Assembly (NCBI GenBank): GCA_015231955.1
Contig: JADGAN010000040.1
Coordinates: 1-46,700, forward strand
DNA: 46,700 bases
From: Oligoflexia bacterium
GTDB taxonomy: Bacteria > Bdellovibrionota > Bacteriovoracia > Bacteriovoracales > Bacteriovoracaceae
Reading direction: 5' to 3'
Shown here: in pieces, positions 1 to 8,740 of the stretch
How the letters are laid out: every line of letters starts with the position of its first letter
Numbering within the stretch: the first letter of the stretch is position 1
Notes under the pieces: model-generated
The model's database searches: none
Seen by the model: the letters and a program-made list of their open reading frames with translations, nothing else
Told to the model about the DNA's origin: nothing
Program-made: the position numbers and the translations under genes

Positions 1-14
1 TTTTGAAACCGTAT

Positions 15-131
15 ACTGTCCCCGCTAGCTTCACACTGGAACTGCTAACAAATACTGCTACCAGCTACCCTGCTACCTGCTTGCTGGATTTGTAAAACTG
101 TTTTACTGGAATCCAGTTTAAACTTACAAAA
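15..131. repeat. Left copy of 117-bp window-terminal inverted repeat
   Basis: This segment is the reverse complement of 46574-46690. A base-by-base comparison shows a single mismatch (T at 66 against G at 46639). Positions 84-116 form an imperfect palindrome with outer arms CTGGATT (84-90) and AATCCAG (110-116) and inner arms GTAAAAC (92-98) and GTTTTAC (100-106). The copy begins 20 bp beyond the stop codon of the minus-strand transporter gene at 152, in the same orientation relative to that gene as the right copy has relative to the methyltransferase gene. It may be a dispersed REP/MITE-like element or 3'-end hairpin at which the assembly stops. No coding sequence is seen in 1-151. Confidence 0.93.
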
Positions 132-151
132 AATTATAGGCCTCCATTTAA

Positions 152-1186
152 TCATTCATTCCAAATCTGTATCCACACCTTGCACATGGCGATGAACAAC
201 ACGGCAATGATGGGCCCGATGAGCACCCCAAATAGGCCAAAAACTTGTATTCCCCCAAAAATGGAAACTAGTGCCACCAAAGGATGGATCTCTTCTTGTG
301 CCCCTTTGAGGATATAAGGTCGGATGATATTGTCAAGGAGACCGGTTATGATTCCAATAATCAGCATGATGATGGCCTTTATCAGGGAGCCTTTGAGATA
401 AAGATGAAGAGCGGCCAAAATCCATACGGGAGTGCTTCCGATAAAGGGAATAAAAGAGAAGATAAAAGTTGCACTACCTGCAAGAAAGGGGGCCGGGAGA
501 TTTAAGGCAAGATAAGCGATGAACATAATCGAACCCTGAGTGATCGCCACCAGGAAGCTCGCTCGCAAGGAGTTTTTGGTAGTCTCTTGGATATTGGTTA
601 GGAGGGCGCTTTTGACATCTTCACGTAAAGGAATGATCTGGGAAATAAATTTTCCGATTCGTTCATTATCGAGTAAGAAAAAGATACAACTTAAGAGCAC
701 AAAAAGAGTTTGCAACATAAAGATAGGGATTTTTGCCGCTTGCTCCAGCGCAAAGCTGCTTGTGGCCGCTCCAATGGAGGCGACACTACTTTTAATACCC
801 TCTTCAATTTCGATAGGATCACCAATCAGATACTCTAGCATTGGCCACTTTTTCATACTGTGGAAGATGGCGCCGAGTGAAATATCACTGGTGGATAAAA
901 ATGCTGTTAAATTTGTTGCTTGCTTGAAAAGACCTTTGCCAAAAAGTGCTAGTGGCACAATAACGATGGCAACCAAAAAAATAAAGACAATTGTGGCCGA
1001 CAATTTGTGACTTAAGTTTAAAGAGATGAGCTTTTGTTGCAGGGGTTTTAAAGTCCATGCAATCATCCACCCAATCGTAATGGGGATTAAATAGGAGGCC
1101 GAGATTTGAAAAGATAAGATAAGTACAATAACAAACAAAATCAGGAAGGTGATTTTTGAGGCAGGCGTAGAGGTTTCTAGTTTCAT
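152..1186 (-). CDS. AI-2E family (PerM/UPF0118-type) membrane transporter
   Basis: This is a 344-residue polytopic inner-membrane protein of the AI-2E/PerM exporter superfamily, whose members have been linked to autoinducer-2 export or Na+/H+ exchange; the substrate here cannot be told. Hydrophobic helices lie near residues 10-50, 60-85, 155-175 and 205-335. The family signature is in the C-terminal half: a DNIIRP motif at 285-290, then an H-P-L stretch followed by a glycine-rich FGG...FG..G...GP segment. The length is normal for the family. Its ATG overlaps the stop of the upstream LysR gene in an ATGA (1183-1186), so it is probably translated by coupling. The first copy of the terminal inverted repeat lies just beyond its stop. 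The family is certain, the substrate unknown. Confidence 0.88.
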   Translation of the reverse strand: MKLETSTPASKITFLILFVIVLILSFQISASYLIPITIGWMIAWTLKPLQQKLISLNLSHKLSATIVFIFLVAIVIVPLALFGKGLFKQATNLTAFLSTSDISLGAIFHSMKKWPMLEYLIGDPIEIEEGIKSSVASIGAATSSFALEQAAKIPIFMLQTLFVLLSCIFFLLDNERIGKFISQIIPLREDVKSALLTNIQETTKNSLRASFLVAITQGSIMFIAYLALNLPAPFLAGSATFIFSFIPFIGSTPVWILAALHLYLKGSLIKAIIMLIIGIITGLLDNIIRPYILKGAQEEIHPLVALVSIFGGIQVFGLFGVLIGPIIAVLFIAMCKVWIQIWNE

Positions 1187-2169
1187 GCGAATGGCCTGGT
1201 TAAGGCCTCTTTAGGGATGTCGATCACCTTGAGTTGCAAGTAAGAGTCGTGATATTTATGATCACTCCGATTTAGGTTGATGACATGAGATGCACACGAT
1301 TCCAATATTTTTCTAACGGGTAAGGCCTTCTCTCTTCCTTTGCACCATAAGATATAAAAATCTAAAAAGATGGGCCTTTCAATCGTAAAGCCTTTGATTC
1401 CCATGTCCGCACTTAAGTGATCCAGTGTTTGTTTTGTGAATACCGAAACGCAGCGGTCTTTTTGAATCAAATTTAACGATAACTCTCTTTGATCAATTTC
1501 AATGACTTCATTGGGAATGCAATGAATACGTGAGAAGTGATCCAGAATTTTTTCGTTTAACAAAGAGTCCTTGGAGTTTTTTATAAAAGGAATATATTTT
1601 AGGATATCTTTTTTATCTTTAAAAGCATGGTAAATTTTTTCCGAGCAACAAAACTGCACCTCTTCCGATCCAACTTTTTTTGTGTCAATGTTATCGCTTT
1701 GGGGAATTTCACAAGTAAGGCCCCATTCGAAATTTCCTTTTACAATACTGCGTGCCATATCTTCAAGGGTGGAGGTTTTTTCGACGTTTACAATTCCATA
1801 AGGGATGTAATTATCCCAATATTGAAAAATAAGCTCTAAACTGTACTCTGCTACAATTCCCTCTTGAATTCCTATTTTGATTGGATTTCCTCCTATAAAA
1901 TCGGGAGAGAGACTTTTTAAAATGTCAGGGCCATACTGAAACATCTTTTTAACAATGGCATAAAGAGATTGTCCTTCGCTGGTCAAATCCAACTTTCTAA
2001 CAGAACGCTGGAATAGTTTGACATTGAGCTCTTTTTCCAGACGACTAATTTGTTCACTAATCGTCGGCAAAGAGATGCCTATCACCTTAGAAGCTTCTGT
2101 CATAGAGGAATACCTTGCCACTTCATAAAAATAATAAATCCAATTCCAATTGATATTTTTCATTATCAT
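1183..2169 (-). CDS. LysR-family transcriptional regulator, NhaR-like N-terminus
   Basis: This 328-residue protein has an N-terminal winged helix-turn-helix (about residues 7-65) followed by a substrate-binding-like effector domain. The opening N-W-x-x-Y-Y-F motif and the TISEQI / LEKELNVKLFQR recognition segment recall NhaR, the LysR-type activator of a Na+/H+ antiporter gene. The gene is divergent from the BON-lipoprotein operon and overlaps the membrane transporter gene by 4 bp. By the usual LysR logic it may control itself plus either neighbour. The first ATG is favoured by an AAAGAG about ten bases upstream; a second in-frame ATG lies two codons later. The inducer is unknown. Regulation of the coupled transporter is inferred from arrangement only. 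Confidence 0.85.
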   Translation of the reverse strand: MIMKNINWNWIYYFYEVARYSSMTEASKVIGISLPTISEQISRLEKELNVKLFQRSVRKLDLTSEGQSLYAIVKKMFQYGPDILKSLSPDFIGGNPIKIGIQEGIVAEYSLELIFQYWDNYIPYGIVNVEKTSTLEDMARSIVKGNFEWGLTCEIPQSDNIDTKKVGSEEVQFCCSEKIYHAFKDKKDILKYIPFIKNSKDSLLNEKILDHFSRIHCIPNEVIEIDQRELSLNLIQKDRCVSVFTKQTLDHLSADMGIKGFTIERPIFLDFYILWCKGREKALPVRKILESCASHVINLNRSDHKYHDSYLQLKVIDIPKEALTRPFA

Positions 2170-2310
2170 TTTTTAAAGCTCTTTTTTGAAAATAACCTAA
2201 TGACATCTTAGAAACAATGTTAGCTGGAATGCAAATTTTAGACCAACATGATCCAAAAAAATATTTGGAACAAGAATTGCACCAATAATGATCATTAAAG
2301 GAGAAACTTT
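2170..2310. promoter_or_regulatory. Divergent regulatory region between lysR-type gene and BON operon
   Basis: This 141-bp AT-rich region separates two divergent transcription units and must hold both promoters. It contains a perfect 12-bp palindrome TAATGATCATTA at 2286-2297, immediately before the AAAGGAG ribosome-binding site (2297-2303) of the BON gene, where a bound protein could block transcription or translation. A TTGGAA / TAATGA pair lies upstream with a sub-optimal 15-bp spacer. I could not assign a convincing sigma-70 promoter or a clear T-N11-A LysR box. Confidence 0.4.
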
Positions 2311-2637
2311 ATGAAAATTAATTTTACTACGTTTTTTATGTTTTTTGTGATGATGAGTACCTTGGTGTTTACTCTAGTTGGTTGTAGCAGTGGCCCTACT
2401 AATGCGAGCACTGGTCAATACGTTGATGACACCGTCATTACCACCAAGATCAAGGCCGACATGGCAACTGACAAGATTGTCAATTATTTTCAAATTAATG
2501 TTGAAACCTACAAGGGAGTGGTACAATTGAGCGGTTTTGTCAACACGAGGGAACAAGCTGAACGCGCCGAAGTGATCGCTGCAAAAGTGCCCGGTGTCCA
2601 GCAAGTTAAAAATAATTTAATAGCTAAAGCAAAGTGA
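2311..2637 (+). CDS. BON-domain lipoprotein (OsmY-like single BON)
   Basis: This 108-residue envelope lipoprotein has a hydrophobic signal segment (about 5-24) ending in a lipobox L-V-G-C with the lipidated Cys at 25, then one BON domain (about 37-107). The typical features are visible: the D-D-T-V-I-T-T-K-I-K-A start, a central VETYKGVVQLSGFV strand pair, and the final V-x-G-V-Q-Q-V-K-N-N-L. BON domains bind phospholipid or envelope surfaces and are often osmotic- or envelope-stress proteins. AAAGGAG lies seven bases before the ATG. Six bases separate it from the cbpA-like gene, so it is probably the first gene of a stress operon with cbpA, cbpM and the RNB nuclease. Confidence 0.9.
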   Translation: MKINFTTFFMFFVMMSTLVFTLVGCSSGPTNASTGQYVDDTVITTKIKADMATDKIVNYFQINVETYKGVVQLSGFVNTREQAERAEVIAAKVPGVQQVKNNLIAKAK

Positions 2638-2643
2638 TTGTAG

Positions 2644-3450
2644 ATGAAAGATCCCTATGTGGTCTTGGGGGTTTCAAAGAGTTCTACCCAAGATGAGATT
2701 AGAAAGGCCTATCATAATCAAGCAAAAAAATATCACCCTGATCTAAACCCAGGGAATAAAAATGCTGAAGCAAAGTTTAAGGAGCTTTCTTTGGCCTATG
2801 AACAAATCGGTAGTGAAGAAGAGCGTATTAAGTATGATCAGGGTGAAACAGTGAAAGAGGCCCATCAGAAACAGTATCAAGAGCGCAGTTCGTTTTTTCA
2901 TAAAACTCAAGAAGGGGGAGGGCGTTACTCCTTTTTTTTTGACCAAGAGCTTGAGGATAGAGATGAATTTTATCAGATGTCTATTGATTTCAAAGATGCA
3001 ATCCTTGGAGCAGAACGAGAGATTACGCTTCCTCATGGAAAACGTTTGTTGGTGAAAATTCCAGCGGGTGTAGAGAGCGGAAGCAAGTTGCGTTTTAAAA
3101 ATCAAGGAAGCTCAGGGGGAGATGCCTACGTTGAAGTTACGGTACGACCACTAGTTGGGTTTAAGCGCATTGGTAACAATATTGAAACTGAAGTGGCCGT
3201 GAGTTTCATTGAAGCTTTGTTGGGAGCAGAGATTAAAATTCCTACCATGGATGGATCTGTTCTGCTTACAATCCCTCCGGGTGTCACCACTGGCAGTCGC
3301 CTGCGCATTCGTGGTAAAGGTGTAAAAGGCAGTGGGGATCAAATTGTGTTGATCAAAATTGTACTTCCACTAAAAATTAATCCTGAATTGCAAAAGAGCG
3401 TTCGAGAGTGGGGTGAAAAGTACTCCTACAATCCAAGGGAGGAGTCATGA
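2644..3450 (+). CDS. cbpA: CbpA-like class B DnaJ/Hsp40 co-chaperone
   Basis: This 268-residue protein starts with a J domain (residues 3-68, catalytic HPD tripeptide at 31-33), which stimulates DnaK ATP hydrolysis. A short linker leads to two peptide-binding C-terminal beta domains (about 115-175 and 180-255) with the P-x-G-V-x-x-G-S-x-L-R motif present in each. There is no Cys-rich zinc finger and only a minimal G/F region, so it is CbpA type rather than DnaJ proper. No strong Shine-Dalgarno sequence precedes the ATG, which sits six bases after the BON gene stop and may rely on re-initiation. The next gene overlaps by ATGA and encodes a CbpM-like modulator, which strongly supports the CbpA assignment. 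Confidence 0.9.
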   Translation: MKDPYVVLGVSKSSTQDEIRKAYHNQAKKYHPDLNPGNKNAEAKFKELSLAYEQIGSEEERIKYDQGETVKEAHQKQYQERSSFFHKTQEGGGRYSFFFDQELEDRDEFYQMSIDFKDAILGAEREITLPHGKRLLVKIPAGVESGSKLRFKNQGSSGGDAYVEVTVRPLVGFKRIGNNIETEVAVSFIEALLGAEIKIPTMDGSVLLTIPPGVTTGSRLRIRGKGVKGSGDQIVLIKIVLPLKINPELQKSVREWGEKYSYNPREES

Positions 3451-3725
3451 ACCAGAGGAAACCGACTGTCTCTTTAATGGAGGCAGCTTTGGAAATAGGT
3501 CTTGCCCCTGAAGTGATTGTGCGCTTTATTTCGTTTCGTTGGATCATTCCTTGCGATGGACAAGCTCAGCTTCTTGATGAAGAAGATCTTGCACGCGCGC
3601 GTTTGATTTGGGAGTTACAACAAGAATTTGGTGTCAATGATGAAGCTATTCCCATTATTCTAAAGCTGATTGATCAACTTAACCGTATGCACTATTTAGG
3701 TCAAAAGGAGTTCGAGAATGAGTAA
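3447..3725 (+). CDS. cbpM: CbpM-like chaperone modulator (MerR-type HTH)
   Basis: This 92-residue protein has a MerR-like helix-turn-helix N-terminus (S-L-M-E-A-A-L-E-I-G-L-A-P-E-V) and a helical C-terminus (D-E-A-I-P-I-I-L-K-L-I-D-Q-L). This is the CbpM layout; CbpM binds the J domain of CbpA and inhibits its co-chaperone activity. The start ATG overlaps the cbpA stop (ATGA, 3447-3450), the usual coupled arrangement that keeps the two proteins in balance. The downstream RNB gene overlaps its end by 8 bp. It could instead be a DNA-binding regulator, but size and position favour CbpM. Confidence 0.82.
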   Translation: MNQRKPTVSLMEAALEIGLAPEVIVRFISFRWIIPCDGQAQLLDEEDLARARLIWELQQEFGVNDEAIPIILKLIDQLNRMHYLGQKEFENE

Positions 3726-5187
3726 TCATCACCGTTCTATTTTACAAAAGGTTGCTTATCAAGCAATGGTAGAGCGAGACTTGCTACCAGAATTTTCACA
3801 AAGGGTATTTCAAGAAATTGCACAAATTAAAAATTTACAAAATTCACCAAGAGAGTTCAATCAAACTTTTGTTGATTTACGCCAGCTAGCTTGGTGCTCT
3901 ATTGATAATGACGATTCTAGTGATTTAGATCAACTGACGGTAGCACTACCTGAGGCAAGCAAGGATGGTGTCGTGAAAATTTTAGTGGCCATCGCTGATG
4001 TGGATTTTTTTGTAAAGAAAGCTTCGGCCATTGATGATCATGCCAGAGCGAATACCACCTCAATCTATACAGCGGCCGAAATATTTCCCATGTTGCCACT
4101 AGAGCTTTCTACAAATCTGACCTCTTTGAATGCGCATCAAGATCGAGATGCCATGGTGATTGAGATGGAGATTAATTTACACGGCAAGATTGTAAGCTCT
4201 AATATCTATCCGGGCCTGGTTCACAATCATGCAAAGCTTACTTATAACAGTATTGGCCCATGGCTGGAAAAGCAAGGGCCGACACCAGAGGCAACAGCAG
4301 TAATCTTGGAAAACCTTCGCTTGCAGGATAGAGTCGCGCAACTTTTACGGAAAAATCGTTATGAACAGGGTGCTTTGGATTTGGAAACTATTCAAGCACG
4401 ACCTGTTTTTCATGGAGATATTCTGCAAGATTTGGAAGTTGAAAGGAAAAATCGTGCTAAAGAATTGATAGAGGATTTTATGGTGGCGGCCAATAGTGTG
4501 ACTGCAAAATTTTTGAAAAAGAGAGGATTTGCATCTCTGCGCAGGGTAGTTCGTAGTCCTAAACGCTGGGATCGCATTGTAGCAGAGGCCGAAAATTATA
4601 ACTATGAACTTCCGCTTAAGGCAAACTCTGAAGCACTTGCTGATTTTTTACGTAAACAAAGGGCCCTTGATCCCGTGACATTTCCTGATCTCTCGCTAAC
4701 CATTATTAAACTTCTGGGTAGAGGTGAATATGTTCTTGAACTTCCTGACGGTGATCAAGAGATCGGGCATTTTGGTTTGGCAGTGGAAAATTATACTCAC
4801 TCTACTGCTCCTAATAGGCGTTTTCCAGATCTGATCACGCAGCGACTGCTGAAATTTGCCTTGAAGTTAGAGAGTAACTCTTATTCGGTAGAAGAGCTGT
4901 CTCAGTTGGCCTCACATTGTACGCAAAGAGAAGATGATGCAAATAAGGTCGAGCGGCGAGTGGCCAAATCTGCAGGGGCCTTGTTACTCTCTTCTCGCCA
5001 TGGAGAACTTTTTGATGCCATCTGTACTGGTGCTGCCGATAAAGGAACCTGGGTGCGAATTTTTCATCCTCCGATTGAAGGAAGACTTCTTTATGGTTTT
5101 GAAGCAGTGGATGTTGGAGATAAATTACAAGTGAAGCTAATTCATACCGATGTTACAAGAGGGTATATTGACTTCAAACGTGTTTGA
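3718..5187 (+). CDS. RNB-domain (RNase II/R family) exoribonuclease
   Basis: This 489-residue protein is a short RNase II/R-family 3'-5' exoribonuclease. The catalytic RNB block begins with S-I-D-N-D-D-S-S-D-L-D-Q at residues 61-72. Metal ligands corresponding to the first three Asp of the family are D63, D69 and D71, but the fourth position is Gln72 instead of Asp, as I recall for a subset of short bacterial RNB proteins. The RNB end motif H-S-T-A-P-N-R-R-F-P-D-L is present, and an S1-like beta segment forms the last 50 residues. N-terminal cold-shock domains are essentially absent, so it is shorter than RNase R. An AGGAG lies about seven bases before the ATG, within the end of cbpM. It is the last gene of the operon. 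Confidence 0.88.
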   Translation: MSNHHRSILQKVAYQAMVERDLLPEFSQRVFQEIAQIKNLQNSPREFNQTFVDLRQLAWCSIDNDDSSDLDQLTVALPEASKDGVVKILVAIADVDFFVKKASAIDDHARANTTSIYTAAEIFPMLPLELSTNLTSLNAHQDRDAMVIEMEINLHGKIVSSNIYPGLVHNHAKLTYNSIGPWLEKQGPTPEATAVILENLRLQDRVAQLLRKNRYEQGALDLETIQARPVFHGDILQDLEVERKNRAKELIEDFMVAANSVTAKFLKKRGFASLRRVVRSPKRWDRIVAEAENYNYELPLKANSEALADFLRKQRALDPVTFPDLSLTIIKLLGRGEYVLELPDGDQEIGHFGLAVENYTHSTAPNRRFPDLITQRLLKFALKLESNSYSVEELSQLASHCTQREDDANKVERRVAKSAGALLLSSRHGELFDAICTGAADKGTWVRIFHPPIEGRLLYGFEAVDVGDKLQVKLIHTDVTRGYIDFKRV

Positions 5188-5189
5188 TT

Positions 5190-7199
5190 TTATTGCGCTA
5201 AAAAATTTTGCAATTTGAGTGAGGCGTGTGCTTTTAAGAGATCATGAAAATTGTTGCGAGTTTTTCGAAGCTCGCGGCGATATTTAAGAGAGAGATAAGG
5301 GGCCCTAATAAAGTTACTATCATAAATTTTTTGTTTGAGTTTTAGATAGTATTCTAAAAGAGAAAATAACTCTGTTTGATTGACAAGATGTACGGTGAAT
5401 TCATACCCTACATTTTCCAAGAAGAGATCCAGTTGAGGCGAAGAGAGTGATAATAAAACCCCAAGAGCGCGATCAAGATTTTTAGCTTTGATTTCTGGAT
5501 AGTAGTCTTGTAAAACTTCACGGTTGATATCAAGATTGGCGGCTTCATCCCCTTGCTCGTTTGCACCTCTTCTTGGGTGAGTCGTGTCCATACTTAGAAG
5601 AAACTCTTTGGCAGGAGGAAGTGGTTCCTCGAGGATGGCCTTAGCATTAATAACTCCTTTTCCATAAGCACCTGCTTTAATATAACTACAAGTCGAAGCA
5701 TCTTGATCACACTGCATCGACCCTAATTTTCCCTCTAGAGATAATTTTTTTAAAATGTAACGGAAAAGATCGATGCGATAAGGGTCGTACTCTTTTAGCT
5801 TGCTTTCACTATGAAAGGCAGACCAGTTGGCAATCACCCCTGCGATAATTGCGGTAGCATAGGAGGTGCCACTGCTTCTTGCCGAACCATAGGCATACTC
5901 TCTTCCATCTGCATACGTTGTCTGCGCACGCCACACACTCTCACCAGGGGCCGCCACATCCACACTCTTTCCTCGAGACGATCCGGCCCAGGGATTATTG
6001 TAAACATTGGTGGCGGTAGCGGCGATGGTTTCATTGTAGCGTGCAGGCCAGACCACTCCCTTATGAAAAAAAGTTTCTGGAATATAGTTTCCGGCAGCGG
6101 CCACGGGAATAATTCCCGCCTCCAGCGCTTTATTTAAAGCACGATGCAGTCGATAGGAAGGCAGCGGCCCTCCAAGAGACATGGAGAGTACCTTGACCTT
6201 TTCATGATAAAGCTCCGGCACATCGTTACGCCGATTATTATCAATGGCACTATAAATAGCGGCGATGAGATTGGGATAAATCAGGTGAATGACATTTCCG
6301 GTTGAGACGCGATAGGGGCGGATGCGTGCCCTTGGTGCTACTCCCAATACATATTGTGAAAGTGGTCCTTGACTTTGCTCGCCTTCTACTTGCCGTCCAT
6401 CGGGACTGATGATCACACTGGCGGTGCTGGTTCCATGCCCTTTCCAGTATCCTCGCGAGTCACGAGCGTTGGAGTTAAAGAGCGTGAAATTTTCTGGATG
6501 ATCAATCTGCTCTTTGGGATTTAGCTCTGGATGATCGGTATATCCCGTATCGGGGTGGCCCACTAAAACCCCCTCTCCCCAGAGCGCCATCTCATCGTGC
6601 TGTTGTTGTAAGCGAGAGGCCTCTTCGATCCGCCCACTACTCTTAAGTGATGTGATCTCCTCTCTCATTGCTTGCTGTCGCTTTAGCAACAACTCCTGCA
6701 TCCACTCACCACTCCACTCCCCTTGCGCATTTTTTTGTAACAAACCTGTCAGCTTATGAATCCATAGCGGATCACAACTGGCATAGAGGGGATTTTCCTC
6801 CCAATCTTTGGCGGTAGTATTGAGGCAAAAAGAGTCATACACCCACTCTTTCCGATTCTCTAAAACCTCATCGCTATTACTTGCAGTAGGATCTTCACAT
6901 AAGATCTCAAGTTTTTTTCCACCATAACCTTGTAGCTGATAATAGAGTGGCCACCACCAGGCAAGCGGTCGCATCTCTTTAACCGTATAGGAGTAGAGCA
7001 AGGGATCCCTCTTATCTTGTTGCAAATTTTCTGGTGTAGGAGCTACTTCTTCAATCAGTGTACGAAGTGCCTCCTCACTACTATCCCAAGATAAACTTAA
7101 TCCATAGCAGTTGAGTGCTGCATGCACTGGCGAGAAAGAGAAAGAGAAACAGAGAGAGTAGAGAGAGCACAAGCGTACAAGAGGCCATAAAAACTTCAC
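5190..7199 (-). CDS. Exported subtilisin-like serine protease (S8)
   Basis: This is a secreted subtilase of about 669 residues. The start chosen is a GTG at 7199 because AAGGAGA lies six bases before it and it begins directly with a signal peptide (V-K-F-L-W-P-L-V then a Ser/Phe/Cys-rich hydrophobic core ending near V-H-A-A). An ATG at 7268 would add 23 charged residues and has no comparable ribosome-binding site. Numbered from the GTG, the triad is D217 (G-H-P-D-T-G-Y), H255 (G-H-G-T-S-T-A) and S446 (S-G-T-S-Y-A-T-A), with the oxyanion Asn near 371 (A-A-A-G-N). About 190 residues before the triad form a propeptide-like region with paired cysteines. It ends 2 bp from the convergent RNB gene. 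The substrate is unknown. Confidence 0.92.
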   Translation of the reverse strand: MKFLWPLVRLCSLYSLCFSFSFSPVHAALNCYGLSLSWDSSEEALRTLIEEVAPTPENLQQDKRDPLLYSYTVKEMRPLAWWWPLYYQLQGYGGKKLEILCEDPTASNSDEVLENRKEWVYDSFCLNTTAKDWEENPLYASCDPLWIHKLTGLLQKNAQGEWSGEWMQELLLKRQQAMREEITSLKSSGRIEEASRLQQQHDEMALWGEGVLVGHPDTGYTDHPELNPKEQIDHPENFTLFNSNARDSRGYWKGHGTSTASVIISPDGRQVEGEQSQGPLSQYVLGVAPRARIRPYRVSTGNVIHLIYPNLIAAIYSAIDNNRRNDVPELYHEKVKVLSMSLGGPLPSYRLHRALNKALEAGIIPVAAAGNYIPETFFHKGVVWPARYNETIAATATNVYNNPWAGSSRGKSVDVAAPGESVWRAQTTYADGREYAYGSARSSGTSYATAIIAGVIANWSAFHSESKLKEYDPYRIDLFRYILKKLSLEGKLGSMQCDQDASTCSYIKAGAYGKGVINAKAILEEPLPPAKEFLLSMDTTHPRRGANEQGDEAANLDINREVLQDYYPEIKAKNLDRALGVLLSLSSPQLDLFLENVGYEFTVHLVNQTELFSLLEYYLKLKQKIYDSNFIRAPYLSLKYRRELRKTRNNFHDLLKAHASLKLQNFLAQ

Positions 7200-7315
7200 A
7201 AAAGATCTCCTTTTTTTTCTTTCCTTTAAAACATCATCACCACCAATACCCCTATCGTCCATTTTCATCCCAAGCTTTAAATCTCTTCCAGAGCAGTGTT
7301 TTAAGCAACTTCTGC

Positions 7316-7344
7316 TTGACGGGAATTTCTATAGATCATAGGGT
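7316..7344 (+). promoter_or_regulatory. Candidate sigma-70 promoter for the OPA-type transporter
   Basis: TTGACG at 7316-7321 is followed by a 17-bp spacer and TAGGGT at 7339-7344. The -35 is one base from consensus but the -10 is weak. It lies in the 178-bp space between the divergent subtilase and transporter genes. Downstream, a five-codon open frame (ATG 7361, TAG 7376-7378) overlaps the transporter GTG start by one base, which could allow re-initiation. Confidence 0.4.
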
Positions 7345-7377
7345 GAGGTGTGAAAATTTTATGAAAAGGCGGCAGTA

Positions 7378-8736
7378 GTGATTAGCAAAATAAAAAAATT
7401 TTATAAAGGCGGAGTCTCTTCTCCTTTACTGCAGGATTCGAAGTTAATTACATCCCTCTACCAACGACACCGCATGCAGGTGTTTTTAAGCATTACTCTT
7501 GGTTACGGTTTTTACTACGTCTCCAGGCTAGCACTCTCTGTTGCCAAAAAGCCGATGTTAGATGCCAAAGTAATGGATGTGCAAGAGATGGGACTGATGG
7601 GCTCTGCTATGCTCTTTGCTTACGGCATTGGCAAGTTTGCCAATGGATTTCTTGCCGATCGTTGCAATATGAAGCGCTTTATTCCCACGGGACTTTTCAT
7701 CAGTGCTCTGATCAATTTGTTGCTGGGTTTTACCACCCTCTTTTGGGTATTTGTACTCCTATGGGCACTTAATGGTTGGTTTCAATCGATGGGTGCGGCC
7801 CCTAGTATTGTCTCCCTCTCCCAGTGGTTTAGTAATCGTGAGCGTGGCACCTACTACGGTATTTGGTATGTCAGCCATAACATTGGCGAGGCCATCACTT
7901 TTGTTGGCATCGCTTTTTTCGTAAGCACCTATGGATGGCAATACGGTTTTGGTAGTGCAGGAGCGATTTGTGTGTTTGCCGCTATAATTATGTACCATTT
8001 CATGTCTGATCGCCCTGAGACTTTGGGGCTACCCAATATTTGTGATTACAAAAATGATCACGCTGAAAATGGTAATGGAGTAAGAGTTAAAACTCTTACT
8101 GTAAAAGAGGCACAACTCGAAGTTTTAAAAAATCCCGCTATCTGGATCCTCGGCATCTCTAGCGCCTGCATGTACATCTCTCGTTATGCCGTTAATAACT
8201 GGGCCGTGCTCTTTTTGCAAGAAACTAAAAACTACTCCTTAATGATGGCGGGCTCAATTATCTCATCCTCTCCTATTATGGGCATTCTCGGCTCTGTCTC
8301 TTGTGGCTTCATTTCTGATCGCTTTTTTCGCTCGCGCCGAAATATTCCTAACCTCCTCTTCAGTTCGATGGTGATCATTTCACTTTTGATTTTCTATTAT
8401 ACTCCACCTGGACACCCTTGGATCGATACTATCGCCATGGGCCTTTTTGGTGTCGGTATTAGTGCTTCAGTCACCTTTCTCGGAGGGCTGATGGCCGTGG
8501 ATATCAGCTCTCGCAGTGCTACTGGCGCGGCCATGGGACTTATTGGTGTCTTTAGTTATGCAGGAGCAACGCTGCAAGATGCCATCAGTGGATATCTCTT
8601 AAATGCCAATAAAGTAACGCTAGCAAGTGGTGCTATCACCTATGATTTTGGCCCTGTTATTCTCTTTTGGATTGGTGCTGCAATCGTTGCCACACTCCTT
8701 CCTCTCCTCGTATGGAATGCCAATGCCAAAGAGTAG
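7378..8736 (+). CDS. MFS transporter, organophosphate:phosphate antiporter type (GlpT/UhpT-like)
   Basis: This 452-residue protein has 12 predicted membrane helices and belongs to the OPA branch of the major facilitator superfamily, whose members exchange glycerol-3-phosphate, hexose phosphates or phosphoglycerates for phosphate. The diagnostic loop is N-G-W-F-Q-S-M-G near 130-137, followed by W-F-S-N-R-E-R-G and a Y-V-S-H-N-I-G-E-A helix. An early Y-Y-V-S-R-L segment also matches GlpT/UhpT/UhpC. The start is GTG, with AGGCGG five bases upstream; the next in-frame ATG is at codon 33. The gene ends 4 bp from the convergent pRiA4b-ORF3-like gene, with no room for a terminator. The exact substrate is not predictable. 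Confidence 0.88.
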   Translation: MISKIKKFYKGGVSSPLLQDSKLITSLYQRHRMQVFLSITLGYGFYYVSRLALSVAKKPMLDAKVMDVQEMGLMGSAMLFAYGIGKFANGFLADRCNMKRFIPTGLFISALINLLLGFTTLFWVFVLLWALNGWFQSMGAAPSIVSLSQWFSNRERGTYYGIWYVSHNIGEAITFVGIAFFVSTYGWQYGFGSAGAICVFAAIIMYHFMSDRPETLGLPNICDYKNDHAENGNGVRVKTLTVKEAQLEVLKNPAIWILGISSACMYISRYAVNNWAVLFLQETKNYSLMMAGSIISSSPIMGILGSVSCGFISDRFFRSRRNIPNLLFSSMVIISLLIFYYTPPGHPWIDTIAMGLFGVGISASVTFLGGLMAVDISSRSATGAAMGLIGVFSYAGATLQDAISGYLLNANKVTLASGAITYDFGPVILFWIGAAIVATLLPLLVWNANAKE

Positions 8737-8740
8737 CAAC

